A stretch of 64,000 nt of DNA, from positions 24,163 through 88,162 of the forward strand of contig JBBIIE010000003.1 of the NCBI GenBank assembly GCA_037446605.1, written 5' to 3'. Source of the DNA: JANXAZ01 sp037446605. GTDB lineage: Bacteria > Pseudomonadota > Alphaproteobacteria > Geminicoccales > Geminicoccaceae. The notes beneath the pieces are model-generated. The model was given only the letters and a program-made list of their open reading frames with translations, was not told where the DNA came from and did not search any database. Shown in pieces: positions 8,136 through 15,708 of this stretch (position 1 is the stretch's first letter; each line of letters opens with the position of its first letter). The position numbers and the translations under genes were made by a program.

Positions 8136-8767
8136 TCCTGCTCGTCGACAATTACGACAGCTTCGTCTTCAACCTCGCCCGCTACGTGGCCGAGCTCGGC
8201 TTCGAGCGGCTCGTCGTCCGCAACGACGCGATCGGCCTCGCCGAGATCGAAGTCTTGCGCCCCTCCCACATCCTCCTCTCGCCCGGCCCGTGCGGGCCCG
8301 CGGAGGCCGGGATCTCGGTCGAGCTCGTCCGCCGCTTCGGTGCCCGCGTCCCGATCCTGGGCGTCTGCCTCGGCCATCAATGCATCGCCGCGGCCCATGG
8401 CGGTCGGGTCGGCCGGGCGCGGCGGCCGATGCACGGCCGCACGAGCCCGATCGTCCATCGCGGCACGGAGGTCTTCCGCGGGCTCCCCTCGCCCTTGCGC
8501 GTGACCCGCTACCATTCGCTGATCGTCGAGGACGAGGGACTGCCGGACGAGCTCGAGGTGACCGCCCGGAGCCCCGAGGGTGAGATCATGGGTCTCGCCC
8601 ATCGCCGCCATCCGGTCCACGGCGTGCAGTTCCACCCCGAAGCCGTGCTGACCGAGCACGGTCACGATCTTCTGCGTAATTTCCTCACAGCCTCGCCGGC
8701 CTCGTGGGGGCCGCCGCCGGTCGCGGAGGCCCGGACGGCGTGGCAGGGAAGGGAGGTGCGCGGGTGA
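8132..8767 (+). CDS. pabA: aminodeoxychorismate synthase component II (glutamine amidotransferase)
   Basis: 211 aa class-I glutamine amidotransferase. Seen: LLVDNYDSFVFNLARY at the N-terminus, oxyanion segment LSPGPCGP, nucleophile motif GVCLGHQC (the cysteine is the catalytic nucleophile), and the C-terminal HGVQFHPEAVLT with the catalytic His and Glu. GTG 8132 overlaps the pabB stop, and GGGAG stands about 8 nt upstream. In principle it could also serve anthranilate synthase, as PabA/TrpG do in some bacteria; the coupled pabB and pabC neighbours favour p-aminobenzoate synthesis. A 25-residue C-terminal tail beyond the core is rich in Pro and Ala. Confidence 0.92.
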   Translation: MILLVDNYDSFVFNLARYVAELGFERLVVRNDAIGLAEIEVLRPSHILLSPGPCGPAEAGISVELVRRFGARVPILGVCLGHQCIAAAHGGRVGRARRPMHGRTSPIVHRGTEVFRGLPSPLRVTRYHSLIVEDEGLPDELEVTARSPEGEIMGLAHRRHPVHGVQFHPEAVLTEHGHDLLRNFLTASPASWGPPPVAEARTAWQGREVRG

Positions 8768-9597
8768 TCGTCTGGCACCAGGGCGTGCTCCGGCCGATCG
8801 AGGCTGTCCGGATCGATCCGAACGACCGCGGCTTCCTCTTGGCCGATGGAGTGTTCGAAACGATGCGGGCGCGCGACGGCCGCATCCTCCGGCTCGAGCG
8901 GCACTGGGCGCGTCTGTCGGAAGGGGCTCGGCTGCTCGACATCCCCCTGCCGCTCGACGAGTCGGGTCTGGCTGCGGCGGCCCGCGAGCTCCTCTTGGCG
9001 AACGGCTTCGCGCGTGGCGAGGCGGCACTGCGGCTCACGCTCACGCGGGGGCCCGGCCCGCGCGGGCTGGCTCCGCCCGAACGGCCGACCCCGACCCTGC
9101 TGCTCGCCGCGTTCCCGATGCCGGAGCCCGTGGCCCCGGCCCGTGCCGTCCTGGTCGAGGGCGTCCGCCGCAACGAGCTCTCGCCGTCGAGCCGGATCAA
9201 GAGCACGGCCTGTCTCGATCCGATCCTGGCGTTGCGGGAGGCGGTCGCGGCCGGCGGCGACGAGGCCTTCGTGTGCAACACCGCCGGCCGGCTCGCCTGT
9301 GCCGCCGCCGCCAACCTGTTCCTCGTCGTCGAGGGGCGGATCTGGACGCCGTCGGTGGGGGAGGGGGCGCTGCCGGGCGTGACCCGCGCGGTCCTGCTCG
9401 AGCGCGCCCGAGCCGAAGGATGGCTCGCGGTCGAGGCCGAAGTGCCGCGCCACCTCCTCGCCCGGGCCGAGGAGATCTTCACGACCAACGCGCTGCGCGG
9501 GATCCGCCCGGTCGCGAGCGTCGACGGTCGGTCGCTCGCCGGACCGTGCCCGGGGCCGGTGACGAGCCGCCTCCGCGCGCTGCTCGAAGCGGAATGA
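8764..9597 (+). CDS. pabC: aminodeoxychorismate lyase (class IV aminotransferase)
   Basis: 277 aa PLP enzyme that splits aminodeoxychorismate into p-aminobenzoate and pyruvate. Seen: the fold-type IV N-terminus DRGFLLADGVFETMRA, the PLP-lysine region SRIKSTACLDPILALREA, and the C-terminal GALPGVTRAVLL...EIFTTNALRGIRPV. GTG 8764 overlaps the pabA stop (GTGA) and is the third link of the pab operon. D-amino-acid or branched-chain aminotransferases share the fold; operon position favours PabC. Its own TGA overlaps the ATG of the following rhodanese-like gene, so the pab operon runs into the quinoprotein-associated set. Confidence 0.88.
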   Translation: MIVWHQGVLRPIEAVRIDPNDRGFLLADGVFETMRARDGRILRLERHWARLSEGARLLDIPLPLDESGLAAAARELLLANGFARGEAALRLTLTRGPGPRGLAPPERPTPTLLLAAFPMPEPVAPARAVLVEGVRRNELSPSSRIKSTACLDPILALREAVAAGGDEAFVCNTAGRLACAAAANLFLVVEGRIWTPSVGEGALPGVTRAVLLERARAEGWLAVEAEVPRHLLARAEEIFTTNALRGIRPVASVDGRSLAGPCPGPVTSRLRALLEAE

Positions 9598-10175
9598 AAG
9601 GGTCGGCTCGTCGGGCGTTCCTCGCCGGGCTCGTTTGTCTGGAGACCGAGCGGCGGAGCCGTGCTGCAGCCACCGAGCCGGTCGTTGTGCCGGAGCCCGA
9701 GGGCTATCGGCTCGACGCCTACCGGGCGCCGGTACCGCGCACGCTCGAAGGTGCGGTGGTGCTCGACACCGCGGGCCTGATCGCGCTCCTCGCCCGCGAG
9801 CCGGTCGTCCTGATCGACGTCATGCCGGCGCCGCGTCGCCCACCCGACCGCGGGACCGGCCGGCCCTGGTTGCCGCCTCGCCGCTCTCATCTTCCGGGTT
9901 CGGTGTGGTTGCCGAACGTGGGGCTCGGCGAATTGCCGGCTTCGACCGCCGCTTGGCTCGCCCGGCGCCTGGAGGATCTCACGGGCGGCGCGAAGACCAG
10001 GCCACTGGTCTTCTACTGCGAACGCGACTGCTGGATGAGTTGGAACGCCGCCAAGCGGGCCCGCCTCGAGCTCGGCTATCGGCGGGTCCATTGGTATCCG
10101 GACGGGATCCAGGGCTGGGAGGAGGCGGGCCTGCCGCTGGTTCCGGCGACACCCGAACAAGAGCCCTGGGAGTGA
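9594..10175 (+). CDS. PQQ-dependent-catabolism-associated CXXCW-motif family protein (rhodanese-like, exported)
   Basis: 193 aa. Seen: an N-terminal twin-arginine-like leader (ARRAFLAGLVCLE), the family N-terminal block EGYRLDAYRAPVPRTLEGA, a rhodanese-like core VVLIDVMPAPRRP...LPGSVWLPNVGLG, and the hallmark FYCERDCWMSWNAAKRA (Cys-x3-Cys-Trp here) near residue 145. Proteins of this type accompany PQQ-dependent dehydrogenases and are predicted periplasmic redox or sulfur-handling partners; the activity is not established. ATG 9594 overlaps the pabC stop. Together with the TPR protein, zinc metallohydrolase and SoxYZ-like carrier within 3 kb it forms the quinoprotein relay set. Confidence 0.85.
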   Translation: MKGSARRAFLAGLVCLETERRSRAAATEPVVVPEPEGYRLDAYRAPVPRTLEGAVVLDTAGLIALLAREPVVLIDVMPAPRRPPDRGTGRPWLPPRRSHLPGSVWLPNVGLGELPASTAAWLARRLEDLTGGAKTRPLVFYCERDCWMSWNAAKRARLELGYRRVHWYPDGIQGWEEAGLPLVPATPEQEPWE

Positions 10176-10182
10176 GCCGGGT

Positions 10183-10695
10183 TCACTCCGGCAGAGGCCA
10201 GGGCACGCCGTGCTCGGCGAAGGCCTCTTTGAGGTCCTCGCGCTCCTCGCAGCCGTGCTTCCAGCCGTTGTTGTCGAAGGCCATGACGACGAACCGGCAG
10301 ACCTGGTCGAGGCGGATCGCCGTCGCCTTGGCCTCCTCGATCCGGCCGAGCTCGAGATAGCCCTCGCCCAGATATTCGAGCGCCTGCTTGTGGCGCGGGT
10401 TGAGCTCGAGTGCCTTCTCGTAGTGATGGAAAGCCCGCTCGTAATCACCGAGCTTGCGGTAGGCGAAGCCCAGCATGTTGTGGGCGTTGTCGTGGTGAGG
10501 TCGGCGCTCGACGACCTCGAGGAGCGATTCGATCGCGGCCTTCCAGTCCTTGCGCAGGAACGCTTCGCGCCCGTCGGCATAGTCGGAATCGGAGGAGCGG
10601 GCGCGCGGGCTCTCCGCCCCGCTCATGATCGCCTCGGCCGGCAGGGCGTGGAGGGCGAGCGTCACCGAGAAGATCAGAGCGAGCGTCGCGCGCAC
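10183..10695 (-). CDS. tetratricopeptide-repeat protein, exported
   Basis: 170 aa. Starts at GTG 10695 with GGGAGG 9-10 nt upstream. N-terminal signal peptide (ATLALIFSVTLALHALPAEA), then TPR units: YADGREAFLRKDWKAAIESL, AHNMLGFAYRKLGDYERAFH, ALEYLGEGYLELGRIEEAKA. The C-terminal part carries cysteines (LDQVCRFV and KHGCEERED). Small TPR proteins of this sort occur next to PQQ-alcohol dehydrogenase accessory genes, so a periplasmic scaffold role in the quinoprotein relay is inferred. Convergent with the rhodanese-like gene (7-nt gap) and 56 nt downstream of folB on the same strand. Confidence 0.8.
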   Translation of the reverse strand: MRATLALIFSVTLALHALPAEAIMSGAESPRARSSDSDYADGREAFLRKDWKAAIESLLEVVERRPHHDNAHNMLGFAYRKLGDYERAFHHYEKALELNPRHKQALEYLGEGYLELGRIEEAKATAIRLDQVCRFVVMAFDNNGWKHGCEEREDLKEAFAEHGVPWPLPE

Positions 10696-10751
10696 GGTCG
10701 AGCCTCCCTTTCCGATCCGAGCGGAACATACGGGAGGGAAACTGCGGTGGA

Positions 10752-11138
10752 TCAGCCGGGAGCCGACCGCCCGCGGGTCGCGAGGATCTCGGGCACACCC
10801 CGTCCGCCGTGCGCTTCGGGCTTGCGGATCCGCGCCCGGCACCATTCGACCCGCGGATCCTCGAGACACTTGCCGAGCAGCTCCTCGGCGAGTTGCTCCA
10901 AGAGCTCGGTGTGGGGACGGGCGGGCCAAGTCTCGATCAGCCAGCGGTGGATCCGATCGTAGTCCAGGCAGTCCGCCAGGCTCGTGCCGGTGAACCGGTC
11001 CATCCGTCGCCACAGCTCGACGTCGATCAGGATGCGCTGCGGCCGCTCGCGTTCGTGCGGGTAGACCCCGAGCCGCACGTCGAGCGGCACCTCGCGCAGC
11101 GCGAGGCATTGCCAGTTCCCCGATCGCGGCTCGTCCAT
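10752..11138 (-). CDS. folB: dihydroneopterin aldolase family protein
   Basis: 128 aa, FolB-type. Dihydroneopterin aldolase cleaves dihydroneopterin to 6-hydroxymethyl-dihydropterin and glycolaldehyde, the step before FolK. Seen: LREVPLDVRLGVYPHERERPQRILIDVELW, where the family usually has an EhhVGvypwER active-site segment, then LADCLDYDRIHRWL and HTELLEQLAEEL. The glutamate region is recognisable but degenerate, and the C-terminus (EAHGGRGVPEI) is unusual. A specialised pterin aldolase for H4MPT synthesis is an alternative. Read from ATG 11138; divergent from the zinc metallohydrolase gene. Confidence 0.8.
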   Translation of the reverse strand: MDEPRSGNWQCLALREVPLDVRLGVYPHERERPQRILIDVELWRRMDRFTGTSLADCLDYDRIHRWLIETWPARPHTELLEQLAEELLGKCLEDPRVEWCRARIRKPEAHGGRGVPEILATRGRSAPG

Positions 11139-11252
11139 CCCGATCTCCCCCGAGCTGCCCGAGGACCGCTGGTCCGGCGCGGCGCCGCGCTGCTATGGAG
11201 GCCGCGGCCGGTCCCGGCAAGCGCCCGCCGGCCGATGGGGGAGGGATCGCGG

Positions 11253-12194
11253 GTGATCGGCCCGGCGATCGATCGTCGCGCCTTGCTGGGTGGTGTCGCC
11301 GGCCTCGCCGTCGCGGCACCGCTGCGGCGCGCGGAGGCCGCGGCCCTGCCGCTCGTCGAGATCGCGCCGGGGCTGTTCGTCCACGTGGGCGTGCACGAGG
11401 ACTTCACCCCGGGAAACCGGGGCGGCATCGCCAATCTCGTCGCGATCGTCGGCAGTGAAGCGGTGGCGGTGGTGGATGCCGGCGGCAGCCCGGCCCAGGC
11501 GCGCGACTTCCTGGAAGCGATCGCGGCGCGCACCGATCGACCGATCCGCCATCTGATCTTGACCCACCACCATCCCGACCACGTGATGGGTGCCACCGTC
11601 TTCCGCGCGCGCGGGGCGCGGGTGTGGGGCCATGCCCGGCTCCAGGCCTCCCTTCTCGACCGTTTCCCGACCTACCGCGCGGCCATGGAACGGCTCCTCG
11701 GCGCGGCGATCGAGGGCGCCGAGCCCGTGCCGATCGAGGAGGTGGTGACGATCGAGGTGCCGAGGCGGCTCGATCTCGGCGGCCGTGTGCTCGAGCTCCG
11801 CGCCTGGCCCACCGCGCACACCGATTGCGATCTCAGCGTGGTCGACGTGGCGACCGGCACGCTGATCGCGGGTGACCTGCTCTTTTCGGAACGGATCCCG
11901 GTGGTCGACGGCTCGCTTCGGGGCTGGCTGCGGGTGATGGACGAACTCGCCCGGATTCCCGCCCGCCTCGTCGTGCCGGGGCACGGGCCGGCGAGCGCCG
12001 CGTGGCCCGAGGCCCTCGCACCGCAACGGCGCTATCTCGAAGATCTCGCGGCCGCGGTCCGTCGGGCGATCGCCGGCGGCCGCTCGCTCTCGGCCCTCCT
12101 CGCCGACCCACCACCGGCCGGCGACTGGCTGTTGTCATCGGACAATCACCCGCGCAACATCACCGCGGCCTACAAGGAGCTCGAGTGGGAATGA
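11253..12194 (+). CDS. quinoprotein relay system zinc metallohydrolase (MBL fold)
   Basis: 313 aa metallo-beta-lactamase-fold protein, SoxH-like. Seen: a twin-arginine-like leader (DRRALLGGVAGLAVAAPL), the zinc motif THHHPDHVMG (around residue 108), the second histidine in WPTAHTDCDLSVVD, and VVPGHGPAS near the C-terminus. GTG 11253 is preferred over ATG 11235 because GGGGGAGGG sits about 7 nt before it and overlaps the ATG region. Homologues are fixed partners of a SoxYZ-like carrier and a PQQ dehydrogenase; the substrate is unknown, with a carrier-bound thioester or sulfur adduct suggested. ATGA overlap with the SoxYZ-like gene couples the two. Confidence 0.85.
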   Translation: MIGPAIDRRALLGGVAGLAVAAPLRRAEAAALPLVEIAPGLFVHVGVHEDFTPGNRGGIANLVAIVGSEAVAVVDAGGSPAQARDFLEAIAARTDRPIRHLILTHHHPDHVMGATVFRARGARVWGHARLQASLLDRFPTYRAAMERLLGAAIEGAEPVPIEEVVTIEVPRRLDLGGRVLELRAWPTAHTDCDLSVVDVATGTLIAGDLLFSERIPVVDGSLRGWLRVMDELARIPARLVVPGHGPASAAWPEALAPQRRYLEDLAAAVRRAIAGGRSLSALLADPPPAGDWLLSSDNHPRNITAAYKELEWE

Positions 12195-13003
12195 ACCGCC
12201 ATCCGCTCGCCCGTCGCCGGCTGCTCGCCACGGCCCTGGCCTTGCCGGCCGCCGGCTTCGCCCTGCCGGCGTTCGCCCAGAGCCAATGGGACGTCCTGCG
12301 CGAGGTCTTCTTCGAGAACCGCCCGGTGCTCGACGGTACCGGGCTGATCGAGCTCGAAGCGCCGGCCCGCGCCCACGACGCCGCCCTCGTCGAGGTCACG
12401 GTCGAAGCCCTCTTCCCCCAGACGCCGGAGCGCTACATCCGGGCGATCCACCTCCTGATCGACCGCAACCCGGCGCCGCGGGCGGCCGTTTTCAAGCTCG
12501 CGCCCACGACCGGCTCGGCGTCGATCACGACCCGGATCCGTGTGAACGAATACACACCCGTGCGGGCGGTGGCCGAGACCGACGACGGCGCCCTCTTCAT
12601 GGTCGAGCGCTTCGTCAAGGCTTCGGGCGGTTGCTCGGCCCCGGCCTCGAAGGACAAGGAGGCGGCCTACGCCCGGCTCGGCAAGATGAAGCTCCTGACG
12701 CCCGAACGGTTCCACGCGGGTGAGCCCAACGAGCTCCGGCTCCTGATCAGCCATCCTCAATATTCCGGGATGCAGATCGATCAGCTGACCCGGAACTGGA
12801 TCCCCGCCGATCATCTGGAGACGATCCGGATCACCTGGAACGGCGAGCCGCTCGTCGAGGTCGAGGCCGACATCTCGCTCTCCGAGGATCCGCTTCTGGG
12901 CTTCCATGTGAAGCCCGAAGGGCCGGGCGAGCTCCGGGTCGAGGCTTCCGACATCAAGGGGCGCCGGTTCGTGCAGAGCTGGCAGCTCGGTGCCGGTTCC
13001 TGA
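12191..13003 (+). CDS. quinoprotein dehydrogenase-associated SoxYZ-like carrier
   Basis: 270 aa exported protein fusing a SoxY-like and a SoxZ-like domain. Signal: PLARRRLLATALALPAAGFA, with cleavage expected near AFAQS. SoxY-like half up to about residue 135, with the cysteine in VKASGGCSAP as the putative carrier thiol, though not at a C-terminal GGCG tail as in true SoxY. SoxZ-like half from HAGEPNELRLLISHPQYSGM to SDIKGRRFVQSW. In Sox systems this pair carries sulfur intermediates; in this family the cargo is unknown. ATG 12191 overlaps the metallohydrolase stop. No soxABCD gene is nearby, which supports the quinoprotein assignment. Confidence 0.87.
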   Translation: MNRHPLARRRLLATALALPAAGFALPAFAQSQWDVLREVFFENRPVLDGTGLIELEAPARAHDAALVEVTVEALFPQTPERYIRAIHLLIDRNPAPRAAVFKLAPTTGSASITTRIRVNEYTPVRAVAETDDGALFMVERFVKASGGCSAPASKDKEAAYARLGKMKLLTPERFHAGEPNELRLLISHPQYSGMQIDQLTRNWIPADHLETIRITWNGEPLVEVEADISLSEDPLLGFHVKPEGPGELRVEASDIKGRRFVQSWQLGAGS

Positions 13004-13022
13004 GCCGCGGGGACATCCGAGG

Positions 13023-13544
13023 GTGAGCCGGAAGGCGATCGTGGCACTCGGCGCCAATCTCGGCGATCCGCGGCGGACCTTCGAGACGGCGCTCACGCTC
13101 CTCGCCGAGGAAGCGGGGCCGATCCTCGCCCGGTCGCGCTGGATCACGACGCCGGCGCTCGTCCATCCGGACGATCCGGTCCGCGAGCATCCACCTTATC
13201 TGAATGGTGTCGTGATCCTCGGAACCGAACTTCCGGCCGAGGCCCTCCTCGCCGTCCTGCACGGGATCGAGCGGGCCCTGGGCCGCGACCGCAACCGCGA
13301 GCTCCTGCCCTGGCAGCCGCGGATCCTCGACCTCGACCTCGTGGCCCTCGGGCGCGAGGTCCGCACCCCCCCGGCCCGGCCGGTCTTGCCGCATCCCCGC
13401 ATGCACGAGCGTGACTTCGTGCTCGGGCCCTTGTGCGAACTCTGGCCCGACTGGCGCCACCCGATCCTGGGCCGGAGTGCCGCTGAACTTCTGGCCGCGC
13501 TCGAAGCCGCCCGAGCGGGCGATCAGGTCCGGCCGACGGGCTGA
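13023..13544 (+). CDS. folK: 2-amino-4-hydroxy-6-hydroxymethyldihydropteridine diphosphokinase
   Basis: 173 aa HPPK, which transfers pyrophosphate from ATP to 6-hydroxymethyl-dihydropterin. Seen: IVALGANLGDPRRTFE at the N-terminus and the signature GRDRNRELLPWQPRILDLDLVALG (about residues 92-115, with the DLDL metal ligands). The usual R-W pair is present as R and LPWQPR. GTG 13023 gives the family-typical start. It follows the SoxYZ-like gene by 19 nt on the same strand. Its 3' end overlaps the convergent folP by 22 nt. The product could feed both FolP and the H4MPT pathway. Confidence 0.93.
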   Translation: MSRKAIVALGANLGDPRRTFETALTLLAEEAGPILARSRWITTPALVHPDDPVREHPPYLNGVVILGTELPAEALLAVLHGIERALGRDRNRELLPWQPRILDLDLVALGREVRTPPARPVLPHPRMHERDFVLGPLCELWPDWRHPILGRSAAELLAALEAARAGDQVRPTG

Positions 13545-14380
13545 GCCACGGCCGGTAGCGGCCAACCGCAGCGCCGGGCCATTTCGAGGAACTGCACCAT
13601 CATCCGCGGTGCGTGGGTGCGGACGTAGAGCGCGCCACGCGCCACCGCGACCGAGGCGGCGAGCTGGGAGACCGGATCGCGCTCCTCGAGGGGGACCTTC
13701 AAGACCCCCTTGCGGGAGATCGCGACCATGATCGGGATCGGCCGGAAGCGCTCGACCAGCCGGTCGAGCCCGCGCAGGAGCCGGAACGTGTCCTCGGGAT
13801 CGTGGCTCAAGAACGCACTCCAGCCGGGATCGAGCACGAGCCGTTCGGCCGGGATGCCGCGGGCGAGCGCGAAGTCGACCCGCTCGGCCAGGAAATCGCC
13901 CACCTCCTGCACGACGTCGCGATAGGTCCGATCGGCCGGGGTGACGTGCGGCAGAGGCCCGTCCTTGGCGTGCATGAGGACGAGGAAGGCTCCGTGCTCG
14001 CGGACCACCTCGGCGAGTGCGGGGTCGGCGCGCAAAGCCGAGGTGTCGTTGATCATCCGGGCACCCCGCGCGAGGCAGTGCGCGGCGGTCGCGGCGTGGT
14101 AGGTATCGATCGAAAGGAAGGCGTCGCCGGCGAGCGCTTCGACCACCGCGCCGATCCGCGCGAGTTCCTCGCGGGCCTCGATCGGTCGACGGCCGGGCGC
14201 GGTCGATTCGCCGCCGATGTCGAGGAGGTGCGCGCCGTCGGCGAGCATCCGCCGGCCGGCGGCGACCGCGGCCTCGGCCGCGAGGAACCGGCCGCCGTCC
14301 GAGAAACTGTCGGGGGTGACGTTCAAGACCCCCATGATCCAAGGTGGCGGCGGCGGGAAGAGGGTGAGGGTGGTGTCCAT
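13523..14380 (-). CDS. folP: dihydropteroate synthase
   Basis: 285 aa TIM-barrel enzyme joining p-aminobenzoate to hydroxymethyl-dihydropterin pyrophosphate. Seen: IMGVLNVTPDSFSDGG (residues 15-30, first pterin-binding signature), LLDIGGESTAPGRRP (second), SIDTYHA, RMINDTSAL and a C-terminal RTHAPRMMVQFLEMA ending. This is a complete FolP, so folate is made as well as methanopterin. The ATG at 14380 overlaps, base for base on opposite strands, the ATG of the mfnE-like gene at 14379 (shared CCATGG), and the 3' end overlaps folK. Confidence 0.92.
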   Translation of the reverse strand: MDTTLTLFPPPPPWIMGVLNVTPDSFSDGGRFLAAEAAVAAGRRMLADGAHLLDIGGESTAPGRRPIEAREELARIGAVVEALAGDAFLSIDTYHAATAAHCLARGARMINDTSALRADPALAEVVREHGAFLVLMHAKDGPLPHVTPADRTYRDVVQEVGDFLAERVDFALARGIPAERLVLDPGWSAFLSHDPEDTFRLLRGLDRLVERFRPIPIMVAISRKGVLKVPLEERDPVSQLAASVAVARGALYVRTHAPRMMVQFLEMARRCGWPLPAVAQPVGRT

Positions 14381-15059
14381 GGCGTCCCTTCGCGGCAGCG
14401 CGGCGGCGCCCGTGCCGGCGCTCGCGGCCGTCGTCAAGCTCGGCGGCAGCCTCGCGAGCGAGCCGGCGCTGCCCCGCTGGCTCGCGGCGATCGCCGAGGG
14501 GCTCGTGCCGCGGCTCGTCGTGCCGGGCGGGGGGCCCTTCGCCGACGCGGTGCGCGCTCTCCAACCCCGACTCGGCTTCGACGAGCGCACCGCCCACGGC
14601 GCGGCGATCCTCGCCATGCAACAATATGCCCTCGTCCTGGCGGCGATCGAGCCGCGGCTCGTGCCGGTCGAAGGGCCGGCCGAGATCGCCGAGGCCGCCC
14701 GGGCGGGGCGGTCGATGCTCTGGCTCCCCTGGGCGACGATCGGCCGCGATCCCACGATCGAAGCCTCGTGGCGGGTCACCTCCGACAGCCTTTCCCTCCT
14801 CCTCGCGATCCGGCTCGCCGTGCCGGAGCTCCTGCTCGTCAAGGCGGCAACGCTCCCGCCGGCGCCGATCGACCTCGAACGGCTCGCCGCGCAGGGCATC
14901 CTCGACGAAGCATTCCCCGAGCTCGCCCGCACCTATCGGGGCCGGATCCGGCTCGCGGCCCTCTTCGAGCTCGGAGCGCTCGAGAAGGGCGGGCTCGAAC
15001 CGAGCCGAGCGGGCTTGCCGCACGGCAATGGGCCGGCCAGGCTCCGCGAGAGCGCGTGA
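14379..15059 (+). CDS. amino-acid-kinase-fold protein, MfnE-like (methanofuran synthesis)
   Basis: 226 aa amino acid kinase superfamily protein. Seen: AVVKLGGSLASEPALPRWL (phosphate-binding Gly-Gly loop), VVPGGGPFADAVR, and TSDSLSLLLAIRLAVPELLLVKA in the nucleotide-binding half. MfnE of methanogens, a member of this superfamily, phosphorylates aminomethyl-furan-methyl phosphate on the path to methanofuran. A homologous gene sits in bacterial H4MPT clusters, so that role is inferred; uridylate or aspartate kinase is excluded by length and context. ATG 14379 coincides with the folP start on the other strand. GTG codons a few residues upstream are alternatives. Confidence 0.78.
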   Translation: MASLRGSAAAPVPALAAVVKLGGSLASEPALPRWLAAIAEGLVPRLVVPGGGPFADAVRALQPRLGFDERTAHGAAILAMQQYALVLAAIEPRLVPVEGPAEIAEAARAGRSMLWLPWATIGRDPTIEASWRVTSDSLSLLLAIRLAVPELLLVKAATLPPAPIDLERLAAQGILDEAFPELARTYRGRIRLAALFELGALEKGGLEPSRAGLPHGNGPARLRESA

Positions 15060-15097
15060 TCGGGCCGATCGTCGGTTCGGATCGGAGTGGCGGGGGC

Positions 15098-15676
15098 ATG
15101 GAGGAAGCGTTCGACGAGCCGGCGGCGCGGCCGAAGACGCCGCGGCTCGCCTGGGCCTTGACCGGCTCGGGACACGATTTCACGGCGTGCCTCGAGATCA
15201 TCCGCGGGCTCGGCGAGCTCGATCTCTTCCTCTCCAGAGCCGCGGCCGAGGTGATCTTCCTCTACACCCGCGAGCGCAAACCGTTCCCACCCGGGATCAA
15301 GCTGATCCGCGACACGACCGCGTCCGCACCACCCGTGGGCCGCTTCTACGACGGCTGGTACCACACGCTGGTCGTCGCACCCGCGACCTCGAACACGGTC
15401 GCCAAGTTCGTCTACGGCATCTCCGACACGTTGGTGACCAACGTCTTCGCCCAAGCTGGCAAGTGCCGGATCCCGATCATCGTCTACGCCTGCGACACCA
15501 AGCCCGTGCACGACAGCATGGCGCCGCACCGGATGGTGCGCTTGTGGCCGCGCCGGATCGATCTCGAGAACACCGCCCGGCTCGAGGAATTCGAGGGGGT
15601 GGTGGTGGTCGAGGACGTGGCGGCACTCGAAGCGGCGCTCCGGGCGCGCTTGGCCGAGGTGGCCGGAGACCGGTAA
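15098..15676 (+). CDS. dihydromethanopterin reductase-like flavoprotein (DmrB/DmrX family)
   Basis: 192 aa. The flavoprotein family (archaeal DmrB, bacterial DmrX) reduces dihydromethanopterin to H4MPT, the last step of cofactor synthesis, or acts as an archaeoflavoprotein. Seen: LAWALTGSGHDFTACLEII (FMN-phosphate loop), an Asn/Thr-rich YHTLVVAPATSNTVAKFVYGISDTLVTNV segment, and IIVYACDTKP. ATG 15098 was chosen over GTG 15056 (which overlaps the previous stop) because family similarity starts just after it and GGAG lies about 10 nt upstream. Cluster position next to the mfnE-like gene supports the H4MPT role. Confidence 0.82.
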   Translation: MEEAFDEPAARPKTPRLAWALTGSGHDFTACLEIIRGLGELDLFLSRAAAEVIFLYTRERKPFPPGIKLIRDTTASAPPVGRFYDGWYHTLVVAPATSNTVAKFVYGISDTLVTNVFAQAGKCRIPIIVYACDTKPVHDSMAPHRMVRLWPRRIDLENTARLEEFEGVVVVEDVAALEAALRARLAEVAGDR

Positions 15677-15708
15677 CGGCGAATCTCGAGCCAGCGGACC
15701 CTCGGATA

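Noticed and set aside
6735..8767. pabB-pabA as anthranilate synthase trpE-trpG
   Set aside because: PIKGT (lysine rather than alanine) in the large subunit, and coupling to a PabC-type lyase, point to aminodeoxychorismate synthesis.
12191..13003. Sox sulfur-oxidation locus
   Set aside because: The carrier is a fused SoxYZ-like protein next to an MBL hydrolase and a CW-motif protein, and no soxABCDX genes are present.
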